Below are positions 34,034 to 43,547 of a stretch of DNA of 64,000 bases, piece by piece. The number at the start of each line of letters is the position of its first letter. The first letter of the stretch is position 1. Source of the DNA: Natronorubrum thiooxidans (GTDB lineage: Archaea > Halobacteriota > Halobacteria > Halobacteriales > Natrialbaceae); contig NZ_FTNR01000015.1 of assembly GCF_900156475.1 (NCBI RefSeq), positions 46,766 through 110,765 of the forward strand, read 5' to 3'. The notes below the pieces were generated by a model. That model was not told where the DNA came from. It made no database searches and worked only from the letters and a program-made list of their open reading frames with translations. Made by a program: the position numbers and the translations under genes.

Positions 34034-34969
34034 ATGGCTACGAGCAGCAGCACCCGGGAGACGTTCGACGATTCGGACACCCGGCACGACGAGATGCACA
34101 GTACGATCGAAACATGGATTCAGGACCTTGTTGAGGAGGTCGATTCAGCCGTCTCGAGCGAGCAATTCAAACAGTGGTTGGACGTTCAGAGTCGCTTCCA
34201 TGACTATTCGCACCGAAACACGCTGTTGATCAAACTTCAGTGTCCGCACGCAACGCGCGTTGCCGGCTACCGAACGTGGCAGAACGAGTTCGATCGACAC
34301 GTGAATGAGGGTGAAACAGCAATCTGGATCTGGGCACCCATCATTGCGAAACAGTGCCCTGAATGCGGGAACTCGCCATCGTACCACGAACGCAGCGACT
34401 GTGAGTATGACGACACTGAGCCTGCCGAGTGGAACAAGGGACTCGTCGGCTTTCGACCAGCACCAGTCTTCGATATATCGCAGACAGAAGGCGAACCACT
34501 TCCAGAACTCGAGACTGAGGCGAACGGCAATGCCGGCGAATTGGTCCCAGCACTCCTCGAGGCGTCGTCCGCACTCGAGGTAGCTGTCGAGGTCGTGTCT
34601 CCTCGAAAATGGTCTCACGGCAGCGCCAAGGGCGTCTGTCAGTATCGCCTGGAGAAGCAGCCCCTTGTGGAAGTTCGTGATCGTGAAAACGAGGCAGATC
34701 TCGCCGTCACACTCGTTCACGAGTACGCGCACGCACTGCTGCACGGTGGTATCGATACCGAGGACGAACGGTCGAAACGTGAACTCGAGGCCGAAGCCGT
34801 TGCCTACATCGTCGGTCGGTATTTCGGGCTGGACACGAGTGGGTCAGCGTTCTACCTCGCTGCATGGGAAGGAGATGAGCCAGAGACAATCCTCGATCGA
34901 CTCGAGCGCATTAGTTCGACCGCTCAGGAGATCATCGACGTTGTCGACGAGGTGATGGGCAGTGAGTGA
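34034..34969 (+). CDS. ArdC-like antirestriction protein with IrrE-type metallopeptidase
   Basis: 311 aa from ATG 34034. The N-terminal 90 residues (LDVQSRFHDYSHRNTLLIKLQCPHATRVAGYRTWQ) match the ssDNA-binding domain of ArdC. A zinc ribbon insert follows (CPEC...C), and then the HEYAH zinc-protease motif (residues 229-233) with a distant EAEAVAYIVGRYFGL glutamate, as in ImmA/IrrE peptidases. ArdC-type proteins protect incoming conjugative DNA from restriction. It overlaps the following small gene by 8 bp. Confidence 0.8.
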   Translation: MATSSSTRETFDDSDTRHDEMHSTIETWIQDLVEEVDSAVSSEQFKQWLDVQSRFHDYSHRNTLLIKLQCPHATRVAGYRTWQNEFDRHVNEGETAIWIWAPIIAKQCPECGNSPSYHERSDCEYDDTEPAEWNKGLVGFRPAPVFDISQTEGEPLPELETEANGNAGELVPALLEASSALEVAVEVVSPRKWSHGSAKGVCQYRLEKQPLVEVRDRENEADLAVTLVHEYAHALLHGGIDTEDERSKRELEAEAVAYIVGRYFGLDTSGSAFYLAAWEGDEPETILDRLERISSTAQEIIDVVDEVMGSE

Positions 34970-35174
34970 CGAGTCGCTTCTGCTCGAGATCGTTCATGCG
35001 CTCGAAGAACAGGGACTCGCTCGTGACGAATACCAACTGCAGCGAGTAATCGACGTCGAAGCCCTCGAGCAACTCGTAGACTCGACAAGCCCACACACTG
35101 AACTCGAGATTCGGTTCTCGGTTGGTGAATTCCGTGTGCTGGTTATGGACTCAGAAGTGACTGTCACTATATAG
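34962..35174 (+). CDS. HalOD1-like small domain protein
   Basis: 70 aa from a GTG start overlapping the ArdC-like stop. The pattern LLLEIVHALEEQGLARDEYQLQRVIDVEALEQLV...LEIRFSVGEFRVLVMDSEVTVTI fits the halobacterial output domain 1 (HalOD1), usually the end of signalling proteins or a stand-alone domain. Function is unknown. Confidence 0.65.
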   Translation: MSDESLLLEIVHALEEQGLARDEYQLQRVIDVEALEQLVDSTSPHTELEIRFSVGEFRVLVMDSEVTVTI

Positions 35175-35182
35175 TAGAAGAG

Positions 35183-35728
35183 TCAATCAAATTCAGACAC
35201 AAAGTCTTCTTTGAGCTCAGGTGCAAGCTCACCGCCGGTAAGCCAGGTCACCTGGTCAGCAGTGAATCCATACTTGGGAATCAGCGACTCTGCCGCTTCG
35301 CCGAGTGGAATATCGTTTGTTACAATAATGACCTGGTCAGCCGTTCCATCACTAAGCATCTGGAGCGCCAGACCGATAATCTCCGTATCAGCCTTTTCCA
35401 CGATATCCTCTGGCCGGTCGCTAGCAGTCGCAATGAATCTCCGCGATTGGTCCATGACCTTCGAGACTTCAGGTGTCGAATAGGATGGGCTTTCAGTGAC
35501 TTTCATCCAACCGTTGCGCAATGCTACGTCGACAGCAAGATCACTTGATTCGTATCCATCGATCGCTGTCTCACCAGAGACTTCAGCATATACTTGCGGA
35601 GAAATTCGAAATACAACGTCTCGCTGCTTGGCTTCGCGAGCTAGTGCTTGGAACCGTCCGCTTCCTCGCCGTCCACAACTGATGAGTACTGATGAGTCAA
35701 GAAAAACGAGTTCTCTGTCGGCATCCAT
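35183..35728 (-). CDS. PIN-domain RNase-like protein, toxin-type
   Basis: 181 aa, starting 5 bp after the HTH gene at 35734. PIN signature acidic residues can be placed: LVFLDSS (D1), QVYAEVSG (E), EKADTEIIGLALQML (D/E), VIIVTNDIPLGEAAESL (TND). All sites are present, so the enzyme should be active, unlike the truncated paralogue at 16283. With the adjacent regulator it resembles a VapBC-like unit, except that the presumed antitoxin is a winged-helix protein. Confidence 0.75.
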   Translation of the reverse strand: MDADRELVFLDSSVLISCGRRGSGRFQALAREAKQRDVVFRISPQVYAEVSGETAIDGYESSDLAVDVALRNGWMKVTESPSYSTPEVSKVMDQSRRFIATASDRPEDIVEKADTEIIGLALQMLSDGTADQVIIVTNDIPLGEAAESLIPKYGFTADQVTWLTGGELAPELKEDFVSEFD

Positions 35729-35733
35729 TCAAA

Positions 35734-36249
35734 TCACTCCTCAACGACGGGGCGAAGTGCGTCCAGAATGATACCCGCTTCTAACGCGGCGATCTCCTGC
35801 TCTCGGGCCATAATTCGATGGGTTACAGATCCATCAACATATTCCCGAGCATACTCGAGAGCGACCGCAAGCCCGTCTAAACCGTGGCGTTCGATGTACG
35901 TATCGATATTCTCATCCTTTTTTCGGCGTGCAATCGCCTCAATCAATGCCGGCGTGATCTGCCGTTGGACATCATCCTGAACGAGTTGAAGATCGACTTC
36001 ACGGGCAGTATATCGTGCGGGCCGTCCCTCGTTCGACTGTTCAATGAATCCTGCAGACTCGAGGTCGTTGATATAGTCGTAGGCAGTCCGTTGTGGGATC
36101 TCAAGGGAATCGACAACGTCGTCGGTCGTAGTTTCCGCGTTGTGACGGATATAGGTATAGATCCACGCTTTTCGGGCGTTCCTAAGGAGTTCAAACGCCT
36201 CACCTCCAGTATCAAGAGGCGTATTCCAATCTGCTTCTTTTGTGGACAT
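35734..36249 (-). CDS. Winged-helix regulator, antitoxin-like partner of PIN protein
   Basis: 171 aa from ATG 36249. The HTH is at about 30-75 (AETTTDDVVDSLEIPQRTAYDYINDLESAGFIEQSNEGRPARYTAR), followed by a helical effector part with YIERHGLDGLAVALEYA and AREQEIAALEAGIIL. It is a paralogue of the 15551-16273 regulator. Order is regulator then PIN gene in both loci. It probably autoregulates and binds the PIN protein. Confidence 0.75.
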   Translation of the reverse strand: MSTKEADWNTPLDTGGEAFELLRNARKAWIYTYIRHNAETTTDDVVDSLEIPQRTAYDYINDLESAGFIEQSNEGRPARYTAREVDLQLVQDDVQRQITPALIEAIARRKKDENIDTYIERHGLDGLAVALEYAREYVDGSVTHRIMAREQEIAALEAGIILDALRPVVEE

Positions 36250-36420
36250 CTTAGTAGCGAATTGCACGCAGACCGCAATAAGCCTTTTTACGAAAGACTG
36301 ACAGGACAAAGCAAGATTGCATTGTCTGAATCGGGTCACCAATTCCAGCAGCAACCGTGACTAGAAGAAAGCGCCTGAGTTGCTCTGTTCGGTTTTTGTG
36401 GTGCCACAGGGGTGGACACC

Positions 36421-38157
36421 ATGACAGAACATCCGACGTTAGCAGAGTTCGCCACGAACGAAACGACTGAAGCGAGGCCAGCCAATCAACCATCGACTGA
36501 CGAGACCGTGACGATGACCGCTGACGAGCGGGTTGCAACGTACCTAATTGAGGATCAGATGGCGGATCTCACAGACGCAATTCGCGAAGCTGTCCAAAAT
36601 GGCATCGACAGTCCGGGTTCATCCCGTGTGCTGGTCAGCATCTCACCTGAACGATCGCTCATCCTCGATGACGGCGCTGGTGTTGACCTCGAGTCGACCG
36701 AAGGGCGGCGAAACCTCTCAGTGCTGGGTGCGGGAAGCAAGCAACGGTCAGACGACGAGACGATCGGCGAGTGGGGCATCGGCAAGGGTGCGATTATCGC
36801 GAAAGGTGCCGTTCGTACCTGGAGTCACGACACCGCACTGTGCTTTGACTACCGAGATCGACGCGATTCAGGACCGTGGGCGGACATCAGCGGGCGCGAT
36901 GGCCAGCTCGTGGATGCTGAGCATCATCTCGAGGGAGTGCTCGTCGAGATCGATCACTACGAGGACGAAGTACCGGATCCGGACAGTTACCGCTGGCGGC
37001 GCTACGTTCGTGATCTTCGCAAGCGCTTCGCGTACGTGCAGTCCCGGACGGGCGTCTCGGTCGTGATCAACGGCGAGCCAGTCGATAAGGGAGATCCACT
37101 CGAGGCAGTGGCCGACTCGCCACACCCGTCGCTCACACGCGAAACTGAGGATGCGATCCTCGCACTCGAGTACACACCCCACGACGGGCTCGACATATAC
37201 AGCAACGGACTGTACGTGACGACAAAGCGCGAGTACGGACTCGGCGGGATCGTCGTCTCGAAAGGGAACTTGACGCTGAACTTTGCGCGTAACGACATCC
37301 AGTCCGGCTGTGATCGATGGCAACGGATCGACGACGCACTCGAGCAAGCACGTGACGATCTATATACGGACGTCTCGGACGACCGGCTGACTGCTGAGAG
37401 TCGGGAAGTGATGGTTGAAGCGATGGCATCCGAATCAGAATCGGATGAGCAGTGGGCCGATCGCAAACTGTTCCGGCTGGCAACCGAGTCCCGCATCAGT
37501 CTCGAGGAGATTCAGGCAGCACCGAAAATCGGGTGGGTCGACGGTGCCCAGAAAGGTGCGGACAAGCTCGTCGAGCGTGGCTACGTCGTCCTCGATACAA
37601 GTGATTCAGCGACGCAGCGGCTCCGCGATCTCGCCACCGATGAGAACATATCGATAGCAGTGCCGGAAACGTTCGACGTTGGCGAGCAAGCAGAGTCAGA
37701 GGGAGTGTGGACAGGCTATCATCGCATCGAGGATGAATCACAGTTGAACGCTGACCAGCAGCGGTATCTTCGCTTTGCTCGAGTACTCGCACGAGAGCTT
37801 GGGATTGAGCGAGATGTGTACTACGGCGAGGCGAGTGCCGATGCTTGGACCGATGGCAGGACGTACATCGTGATCACCGACTCGGCTGTGACGAGTCGTC
37901 AGCGTGCCGTCTGGATGCATGACCTGTATCTCGTGATGTTGCATGAGGCAGCCCACGAGACCTCGAGTCGGGATCGGCCCTCGCATGGGCATCACTTCGA
38001 GAGCACGTTTCGGTCGCTTGTTGAGGATCCAGGAAATCGGCGTTCGTTCGCGGAGCTTGTCCAGCAGGTCGTCGACGAGGGATTCGAGTCCGTGTTCGAC
38101 AAGTATGAGGTAGATCTCCAGCAGAGCGAAGCCGTCTCTTCTGGCCAATTTCGATAA
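36421..38157 (+). CDS. GHKL ATPase fused to an HExxH metallopeptidase-like domain
   Basis: 578 aa from ATG 36421. The N-terminal half is a GHKL (Hsp90/MutL/histidine kinase) fold: REAVQNGID (N-box, about 55-63), LDDGAGVD (about 82-89) and GEWGIGKGA (about 117-125), followed by an Hsp90/MutL-like middle region. The last 110 residues hold MLHEAAHE (HExxH, 508-512) with a downstream HGHHFESTF, a metallopeptidase-like zinc site. This pairing is unusual. Near an ArdC/IrrE-like protein it could be a plasmid anti-defence or defence factor; no direct evidence. Confidence 0.75.
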   Translation: MTEHPTLAEFATNETTEARPANQPSTDETVTMTADERVATYLIEDQMADLTDAIREAVQNGIDSPGSSRVLVSISPERSLILDDGAGVDLESTEGRRNLSVLGAGSKQRSDDETIGEWGIGKGAIIAKGAVRTWSHDTALCFDYRDRRDSGPWADISGRDGQLVDAEHHLEGVLVEIDHYEDEVPDPDSYRWRRYVRDLRKRFAYVQSRTGVSVVINGEPVDKGDPLEAVADSPHPSLTRETEDAILALEYTPHDGLDIYSNGLYVTTKREYGLGGIVVSKGNLTLNFARNDIQSGCDRWQRIDDALEQARDDLYTDVSDDRLTAESREVMVEAMASESESDEQWADRKLFRLATESRISLEEIQAAPKIGWVDGAQKGADKLVERGYVVLDTSDSATQRLRDLATDENISIAVPETFDVGEQAESEGVWTGYHRIEDESQLNADQQRYLRFARVLARELGIERDVYYGEASADAWTDGRTYIVITDSAVTSRQRAVWMHDLYLVMLHEAAHETSSRDRPSHGHHFESTFRSLVEDPGNRRSFAELVQQVVDEGFESVFDKYEVDLQQSEAVSSGQFR

Positions 38158-38259
38158 TGGAGCGGCGAGGTGGAAGACCCACTCGAGTAGAGTGCAGTGG
38201 CTCGAGATCGGCATAGTGCGCTGATCTATCGAGATACAGGTCTGCTCTTCGGAGAACCG

Positions 38260-38532
38260 TTAACACTGCTCTTCCGGGGAGGTGACCCGAAGTTCGTCTT
38301 CAACTTCGTAGAAGTAGCCTCGCTCGAGGAGCCGCGTCAGTGCGTACTCGACATCCCGTTGCTCGAGTGCTAACTCTGAATCAGAGAGCAGCACGTTGGT
38401 GGCATCGTCGTACTCGATCACTTGAACAGCGGCTTTTCCATTATCTGGTGGATCAGCATGGGAGCACAGTAAGTCGTAGCACTCGCGAATCCACTCCGGG
38501 AGTGGTGGTCGTGGATCTGTGATGCCAGCCAT
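38260..38532 (-). CDS. Small haloarchaeal hypothetical protein
   Basis: 90 aa, acidic, with a helix-rich core ending LERGYFYEVEDELRVTSPEEQC, reminiscent of a small winged helix. Convergent with the GHKL gene. Function unknown. Confidence 0.6.
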   Translation of the reverse strand: MAGITDPRPPLPEWIRECYDLLCSHADPPDNGKAAVQVIEYDDATNVLLSDSELALEQRDVEYALTRLLERGYFYEVEDELRVTSPEEQC

Positions 38533-38752
38533 TGCAGTTCTATATGCTCATTTCGGCAGTAATCCGCTTAATAGTACCCGTCAAATCTATTTCTCTCGCA
38601 GAGACAGATAATCCTCTATTGGACTGACCGCTCGAGACGCCGTTCTCCCCAATTTGCGAAGTGACTCTGCGTCTGAGAACCCTCGAGCATTTCAGCCAAT
38701 CACCAACGCAATGTGATTTTTTATCTCCCTTACTGGGTGGAGGCGATTTTGA

Positions 38753-39031
38753 ATGAAACATCCGATTCGAGTGATAAGAGAAGATAGAACCACGGAAGAG
38801 ATTGTAGGCGTTGATCGTGATGACTGGAATGGGCTCGATGATCCCTGTCCAGTCTGTGGGAGTTGTGAATTTGACCATTTCACTGCGACTAGTGGGCATT
38901 TTGGCTGGCAAGGTACCGCAATTATTGAGCGGACCGATTACTGGGACGCTAAGCGTCAGTTATTCACCCGGTGTCGTGGTTGCGATGAAGTGTTGTACAA
39001 ACACCCTGCCTTCGACCTCTTTTTTGAGTGA
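38753..39031 (+). CDS. Zinc-ribbon hypothetical protein
   Basis: 92 aa. CPVCGSCEFDHF and CRGCDEV form one zinc site around a beta-rich segment. Starts MKHPIRVIREDRTTEEIVGVDRDDW. One more member of the window's zinc-ribbon set, of unknown role. It lies just left of the nested insertion sequences. Confidence 0.55.
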   Translation: MKHPIRVIREDRTTEEIVGVDRDDWNGLDDPCPVCGSCEFDHFTATSGHFGWQGTAIIERTDYWDAKRQLFTRCRGCDEVLYKHPAFDLFFE

Positions 39032-39268
39032 TGATCTAGTGATAGATACGCCGGAGGATTATAGGCCTCATGTCAGGGTCAAAGAATGATAATACGATAG
39101 CCTTGCGTACGACGCTGAATACGCGGACAGCAGTGAATAGTCTGAACGTAGTATCAAAATCAGATCTATGCCGAGATATTATCTGTGTTCAGTTCACTGA
39201 CAGAGATTTGTCGGCAGGATGCTAGACAGTCGACTAGAGATAGCTACAGCTCGTAGAGGGTGTCATAG

Positions 39269-40973
39269 CTGTACTTCCGAGGTTTAACGCCACAGTTAAC
39301 GGTTAGCGACCAGGTTCTACAGGTTGAGCTGATTGAGAAAAAGAACGGCGGGATCAGTAGTGACTGGGAGTGGCACTCTAAGAACAACTCAGAGATGTGG
39401 TCGCGCACACGCGTGTACTTGCCTGGAATTCTGGTGGTAGAGAAGAACCAAGAGAGCGCTGCCGCTACAGCGGCAGGCGCTCTCGTCGAGGAGGTAGCTA
39501 CCACGGGGAGTAGCTCTGAAGCATATACTCCGCTAACTCCTCTGCTCGGTCTCGATCACACCCCTTGTCTTCCATCAGCCCTTGAATCGCTGATTCTCGG
39601 ACGATCTGGCCGATTACTTCCTCGAATGATGAGAAACCCGAGTGATTTGCACTGGTCTCAAGCCGCCGCCGTACCACGAACGCATGGGCTAACATCACCA
39701 CCGCGAGGTGGTGATGAACGCCCTTCCAGGTTCGCCCCTGGAACTCGTCAGCACCGAGGTTTTGCTTGATATCTCTGTGGAACTGCTCTACGCACCAGCG
39801 GAGTTGTGCCCAGGACACTAATTCCTCCAGAGACGCCTCGTCGACGCCCCAGCATATCCATGCTCTGAGTACACTGTTTTCTTCGTCCTCGTCATCGTTC
39901 TTCTCGTTCTTCAGGAGCAACCAGCCTGTTTCATCGCTCACCCACCCTGTATCCCGACGTTTTACCTCTCGAACTCGTGTTCGATAGAATTCACTGGAGA
40001 GGGGTTCTTTGGTCCCTTCATTCCACGTAATCTCGGTCCAAGCGTCGTCGCCGAGTGCCTCGGCGACTTCCGCTGGCGTCTCCGACGTCACGTCTTCAGG
40101 ATGAGCAGCGTGCTTCCGATTGGAATGCGCGTCTGGATGGATAAGGTCGGTGTCCTCAGGAACGGTCCGGAACTCCGTCGGCGACACTTCCAAGACATAT
40201 GGCTCAGAAATCGCCGAAGAATCTGTCAGCAACGACACAGCCGTGATCGATCTCGGTTGAGACTGCCTGTTCGACGAGTTCCAGGGCTAGCTCAGGCTTC
40301 GACTGGTGTTTAATGTCGGCGGGGACAGCTGTGTTTTTCCGCCGCTGAGCGTAGCGTTCTCGTTCTTGCTGGCTCTCGTAGTCTGCATCGTCGTCGCCAG
40401 TCCACTTTTGGGACAGGAACAATCGCATCCCCAGTGGCCAGGTAAGTTGGTCAGCATTCTGCCGCTCGCCAGGTCTGGCGAGCGTGCAGTTGACCGTCAC
40501 CTGGCAGTTGTCAAGTTTTCCAGTCACACCACACCATTGACGAGCGACGCCAACACTGTCCTGTCCCGTCTTCGGGATGCCCATACCATCGACGATCAGT
40601 GCAGCTTCGTGCCCTTGGATCGCTTCGGGAACGCGTTCCCGAAGCTCAGCCTCGACGCGTTCGTGTTCCCATGGACTCTCACGGACAAACCGTTCGAGCC
40701 GTTCCTGATCGGTGTGCATTTTCTTGGCGATGTCGGTGATGGTGTTGGGATTTCCGGGGCGCAGCAGGCCCCGGAAGTACCGGCCTGCGTTCAGCCATGT
40801 CCGTTCATTTTTCGGCCATGTCGATCCATCTACCCGAGTCGTGAATGCTGAACGGTAGCCACTGAGAAACTGTAGTCCTTCGGCCTGACTGCGTGTCACG
40901 TTGTTCGTCATACCTCATCTGAGGCGTTCTGTGACCGAAAACCAACTGTCGAAGCTAAACCTCGGAAGTACAG
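39269..40973 (-). mobile_element. IS701-family insertion sequence nested in another IS
   Basis: 1705 bp bounded by an 18-bp perfect terminal inverted repeat (CTGTACTTCCGAGGTTTA at 39269-39286, complement at 40956-40973). The flanking ATAG at 39265-39268 and 40974-40977 is a 4-bp target duplication, as expected for IS701. It sits in the left terminal repeat of the outer IS. A bulged hairpin at 39453-39483 follows the transposase stop. The transposase is frameshifted. Confidence 0.9.
39498..40911 (-). pseudogene. IS701-type transposase, frameshifted
   Basis: The N-terminal frame (40911-40204) has ALIVDGMGIPKTGQDSVGVARQWCGVTGKLDNCQVTVNC (catalytic Asp region) and ends VVADRFFGDF-stop. The next frame continues SEPYVLEVSPTEF and carries RWCVEQFHRDIKQNLGADEFQGRTWKGVHHHLAVVMLAHAF with the catalytic Glu region of IS701 enzymes. 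A single frameshift near 40205-40210 joins them. Unless programmed, it inactivates the element. Confidence 0.85.
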
Positions 40974-40985
40974 ATAGAACTCTTG

Positions 40986-41976
40986 TCACACCGTGATGAT
41001 CGTGCTCCCCGGATTATCTCCGCGTTCGTAGTTGGTGATCGCAACGACGAGCCGAAGGCACAGTGCAAGGAATACTTGTGCCCGTGCATGGACGCGGCCT
41101 CGCGCGGACGTGCCCGAGGCCGCAGTCCTTGACTGCGTCGTTAGTACGTTCGACGCCTGTCCGGCGGTTGTACGTCTTATCTAACGTCGATTGCTTCAGC
41201 TCCACGTCCTTGCTGTGTTCTTTGATACGGTCTTCGACCCTGTACTCTATGTCCAGTGGATCGTCGGTGTTTCGTGCGTTGTACGGGGCGATTGGCACGA
41301 CTCCTGCAGCCAGCAGATAGTCGTGCCAATCAAGTGTGTCGTAGGCGCTGTCTCCAAGCATCCAGACCGGTGTTTTGACGGCGAGCGTGTCACGTTTGAC
41401 GCGCATCGCCGTCTCTTCTGGGGCTTGTTTGCTCTCGGTGAATTCAGCTGCAATCGGGATTTTCGAACCGGTTGAAACGATCGTGCAGCCGTAGCCGTAG
41501 TAGTACTCTTCAGCCGTTGGATCGTAGCATTTCGATGCGTCTTGATCGGCTGGCATCGTTCTCACGTCTGTCGAATCAATCGAGTAGGTCAAGTCGAGCA
41601 GGCCCCGCAAGGCGGCCTGCTCGACGAGGTGGTCGAAAATCTCGTCAACAACGTGTTCGAGATCGGTGAGAAAGCGATCGACCGCGTCTCTCGACGGCGG
41701 TCGATCGAAGCCACAGCTGAGCCAGATGACTGTGTTGTTCAGTTCTCGCGCAACCGGACGAATGCCGTAGATGTCCTTGTAGTAGCAGTGCAGAAAGCCA
41801 CGCATCATCTCGGGTGGTTCGTGATCTCGTGTTCGCCCCGTCTGCGCCGGGGCGAACACGTCGAACTCTCCGAGAAACTCGAAGGAGAGATGCTCAAACA
41901 GCGCTAGCGTCTCCGTCTCCACGACATTGAAGAACGTCTCTACCGTAGGATTATCTTGCAGGGTCGCTGGGCTCAT
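40986..41976 (-). pseudogene. DDE transposase of the outer IS, 3' frameshift
   Basis: It reads from MSPATLQDN through the DDE motifs (YSIDSTDVRT, MLGDSAYDT, RTGVERTNDAVKDCGLGHVRAR), then leaves frame near 41090. The frame gives an aberrant basic tail and a stop at 41014, whereas the shifted frame continues RVHARAQVFLALCLRLVVAI to 40986. The catalytic residues precede the shift, but the C-terminus is altered and the left IS end is disrupted, so the element is probably immobile. Confidence 0.8.
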
Positions 41977-42211
41977 ACCACCTCAGCGTTCACCCTGCTC
42001 TCTGGTATGAGAACTGTTCTATGACAGCCTCTCTCATTCAGTAAAAGACGCGCTCAGAGAAAATACGTTAGACGTTCACTGTTGAAGCTACACTAAGCAG
42101 GTCAGGTACTATCACGATTAGTCCACAGAAATTGACAGCCATCCTCTCTCCTCCAGGACAGTTTGACTACCATAATCTATAGAATGGTTGAGTCAATGCA
42201 ATTAGCAAGGG

Positions 42212-43156
42212 ATGAGTAAAGACCATATTTCGGAGATCGATTCTATCCTTGCCGAGAGTCTCCCCGATCTTGAGCAAGATTCCGATGTTACAATCAGCAA
42301 AAAGAAGCAGGAAGATATGATTCAGATCCTGCAATACTCTGCCGAAGAACTTGGAAAATCTCCTACAATTAGGGAGTTCAAAAACCTGAACCTAGATGTG
42401 ACTGCTGATATTATCGTGAACACGTTTGGCACGTGGAACGAGGCAAAGGAGGCAGCGGGTCTGGAAACAGATCAGCGCCGAACGATCCGAGATATCAACG
42501 AGACGTACTTCCAATCAATCGACTCCCCAGAGAAAGCATATTGGTTGGGAACACTCGTTGCTAACTCATCCTTACAATCTCAGCCAACCGGGGGGAATTA
42601 TGCTCTCCAAATTGGCCGTAGTGAATATAAAGAATATTTTGTTACTGAGTTTGCTGACGCTGTTGAATCAGGTTATTCAATTAGCAGGCAACAGCAAAAC
42701 AAATCCGACAAGCAAATCGTGCAGTTACAACTCTCGAATCCCACCTTCATCGAGTTTCTATTGGATGCGGGCTATCCAGGTCCTAACGACGAGCAAGGTG
42801 GATTCTCTGTAATTGATGACGAATATCGATCATCATTCCTTCAGGGTTTTCTCGAATCAAGTGGTTACTTCACGACCAATGGCTGGCAGATACCTGTTGA
42901 TGATTTACAACGTGGTGAGACGCTACAGGAATGGTTCGAACAGTACGGGGCAAAGCGACCAACAGTATCACAGGTTTCCAGTGGAGACACCTTCGTTCGC
43001 GTATCCAATCCATTTGATATCAAGGCTATATTCGAATCGCTGTGGCCAGACATATTAGAGACGGAACCGTGTTGGAAACCGTATCCACGGAAAATCCTTC
43101 AGTATCTGAATTCCGAGTATCCCTACCCCGAGAACCTCTCATACTTGGACGGGTGA
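42212..43156 (+). CDS. Stand-alone LAGLIDADG-like protein with N-terminal HNA repeat
   Basis: 314 aa. Residues about 36-85 (DMIQILQYSAEELGKSPTIREFKNLN...IVNTFGTWNEAKEAAGLE) match the homing-nuclease-associated (HNA) repeat, a DNA-binding helical repeat. Then come two LAGLIDADG-like helices, AYWLGTLVANSS (about 109-120) and SSFLQGFLESSGYF (about 205-220), but the acidic residue expected at the end of each helix is replaced by Asn/Ser, so catalysis is doubtful. No intein or intron host is visible. It is AT-rich, like the following helicase/HNA pair, whose partner protein also carries HNA repeats. It could be a DNA-recognition component. Confidence 0.65.
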   Translation: MSKDHISEIDSILAESLPDLEQDSDVTISKKKQEDMIQILQYSAEELGKSPTIREFKNLNLDVTADIIVNTFGTWNEAKEAAGLETDQRRTIRDINETYFQSIDSPEKAYWLGTLVANSSLQSQPTGGNYALQIGRSEYKEYFVTEFADAVESGYSISRQQQNKSDKQIVQLQLSNPTFIEFLLDAGYPGPNDEQGGFSVIDDEYRSSFLQGFLESSGYFTTNGWQIPVDDLQRGETLQEWFEQYGAKRPTVSQVSSGDTFVRVSNPFDIKAIFESLWPDILETEPCWKPYPRKILQYLNSEYPYPENLSYLDG

Positions 43157-43330
43157 CCAGTTACAAAACGGCGTCGAATAAGTCCTCTGTAGCCGCAATA
43201 AAAAGGTTACTTCACACAGGAATGTGGGTGCCAATCTCTTCATTTCCGGGTTTTGGAAAGATTCATTTTGCTCCCTTCTTTCGGTGCCCTCGGCCTCTAA
43301 GTCTTGCACGGCGCTCCTGACTGATTACCT

Positions 43331-43441
43331 GTGACATCCTCCGCGCGGTAAACGGAGAGGGATCGAAGATCCCTCAGGCAGTCGGGCGTTGCCCGACGAC
43401 GGCGCGGCTTCCCGTACCGCAGGTGGGATATTTGCTGGTCT
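43331..43441 (-). repeat. IS605-type right end, copy 1 (inverted partner of 44217-44349)
   Basis: From GTGACATCCTCCGCGCGG to GGGATATTTGCTGGTCT. It is the right end behind a minus-strand TnpB fragment, containing the hairpin region where the guide RNA of TnpB normally ends. It matches the complement of 44217-44349 over about 110 bp. Confidence 0.75.
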
Positions 43442-43547
43442 ACGACACGACCTGTTCTCTCGTGTGAAACGTCCCGCTCTCGCGGTCGAACAGGTGTACC
43501 GATGGCTGTGTCGTTCGAAAATCTTTGATTTTCGTGATGACGAGAGA

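Larger units (their letters stand above)
39255..42032 (-). mobile_element. IS (DDE_Tnp_1 type) interrupted by a second IS
   Basis: The right end (complement of AGAGGCTGTCATAGAAC, 42016-42032) and the left end (AGAGGGTGTCATAG at 39255-39268, continued by AAC after the inner IS at 40978) form a 17-bp terminal inverted repeat with one mismatch. Without the inner IS the element is about 1069 bp with one transposase gene. The same TGTCATAGAA ends flank the MITE-like element at 14676-14955. No certain target duplication: CTCGT on the left against CTCAT on the right. Confidence 0.8.

Noticed and set aside
41830..41870. GC-rich hairpin within the outer IS transposase gene
   Set aside because: Explained by codons of the transposase; no regulatory context.
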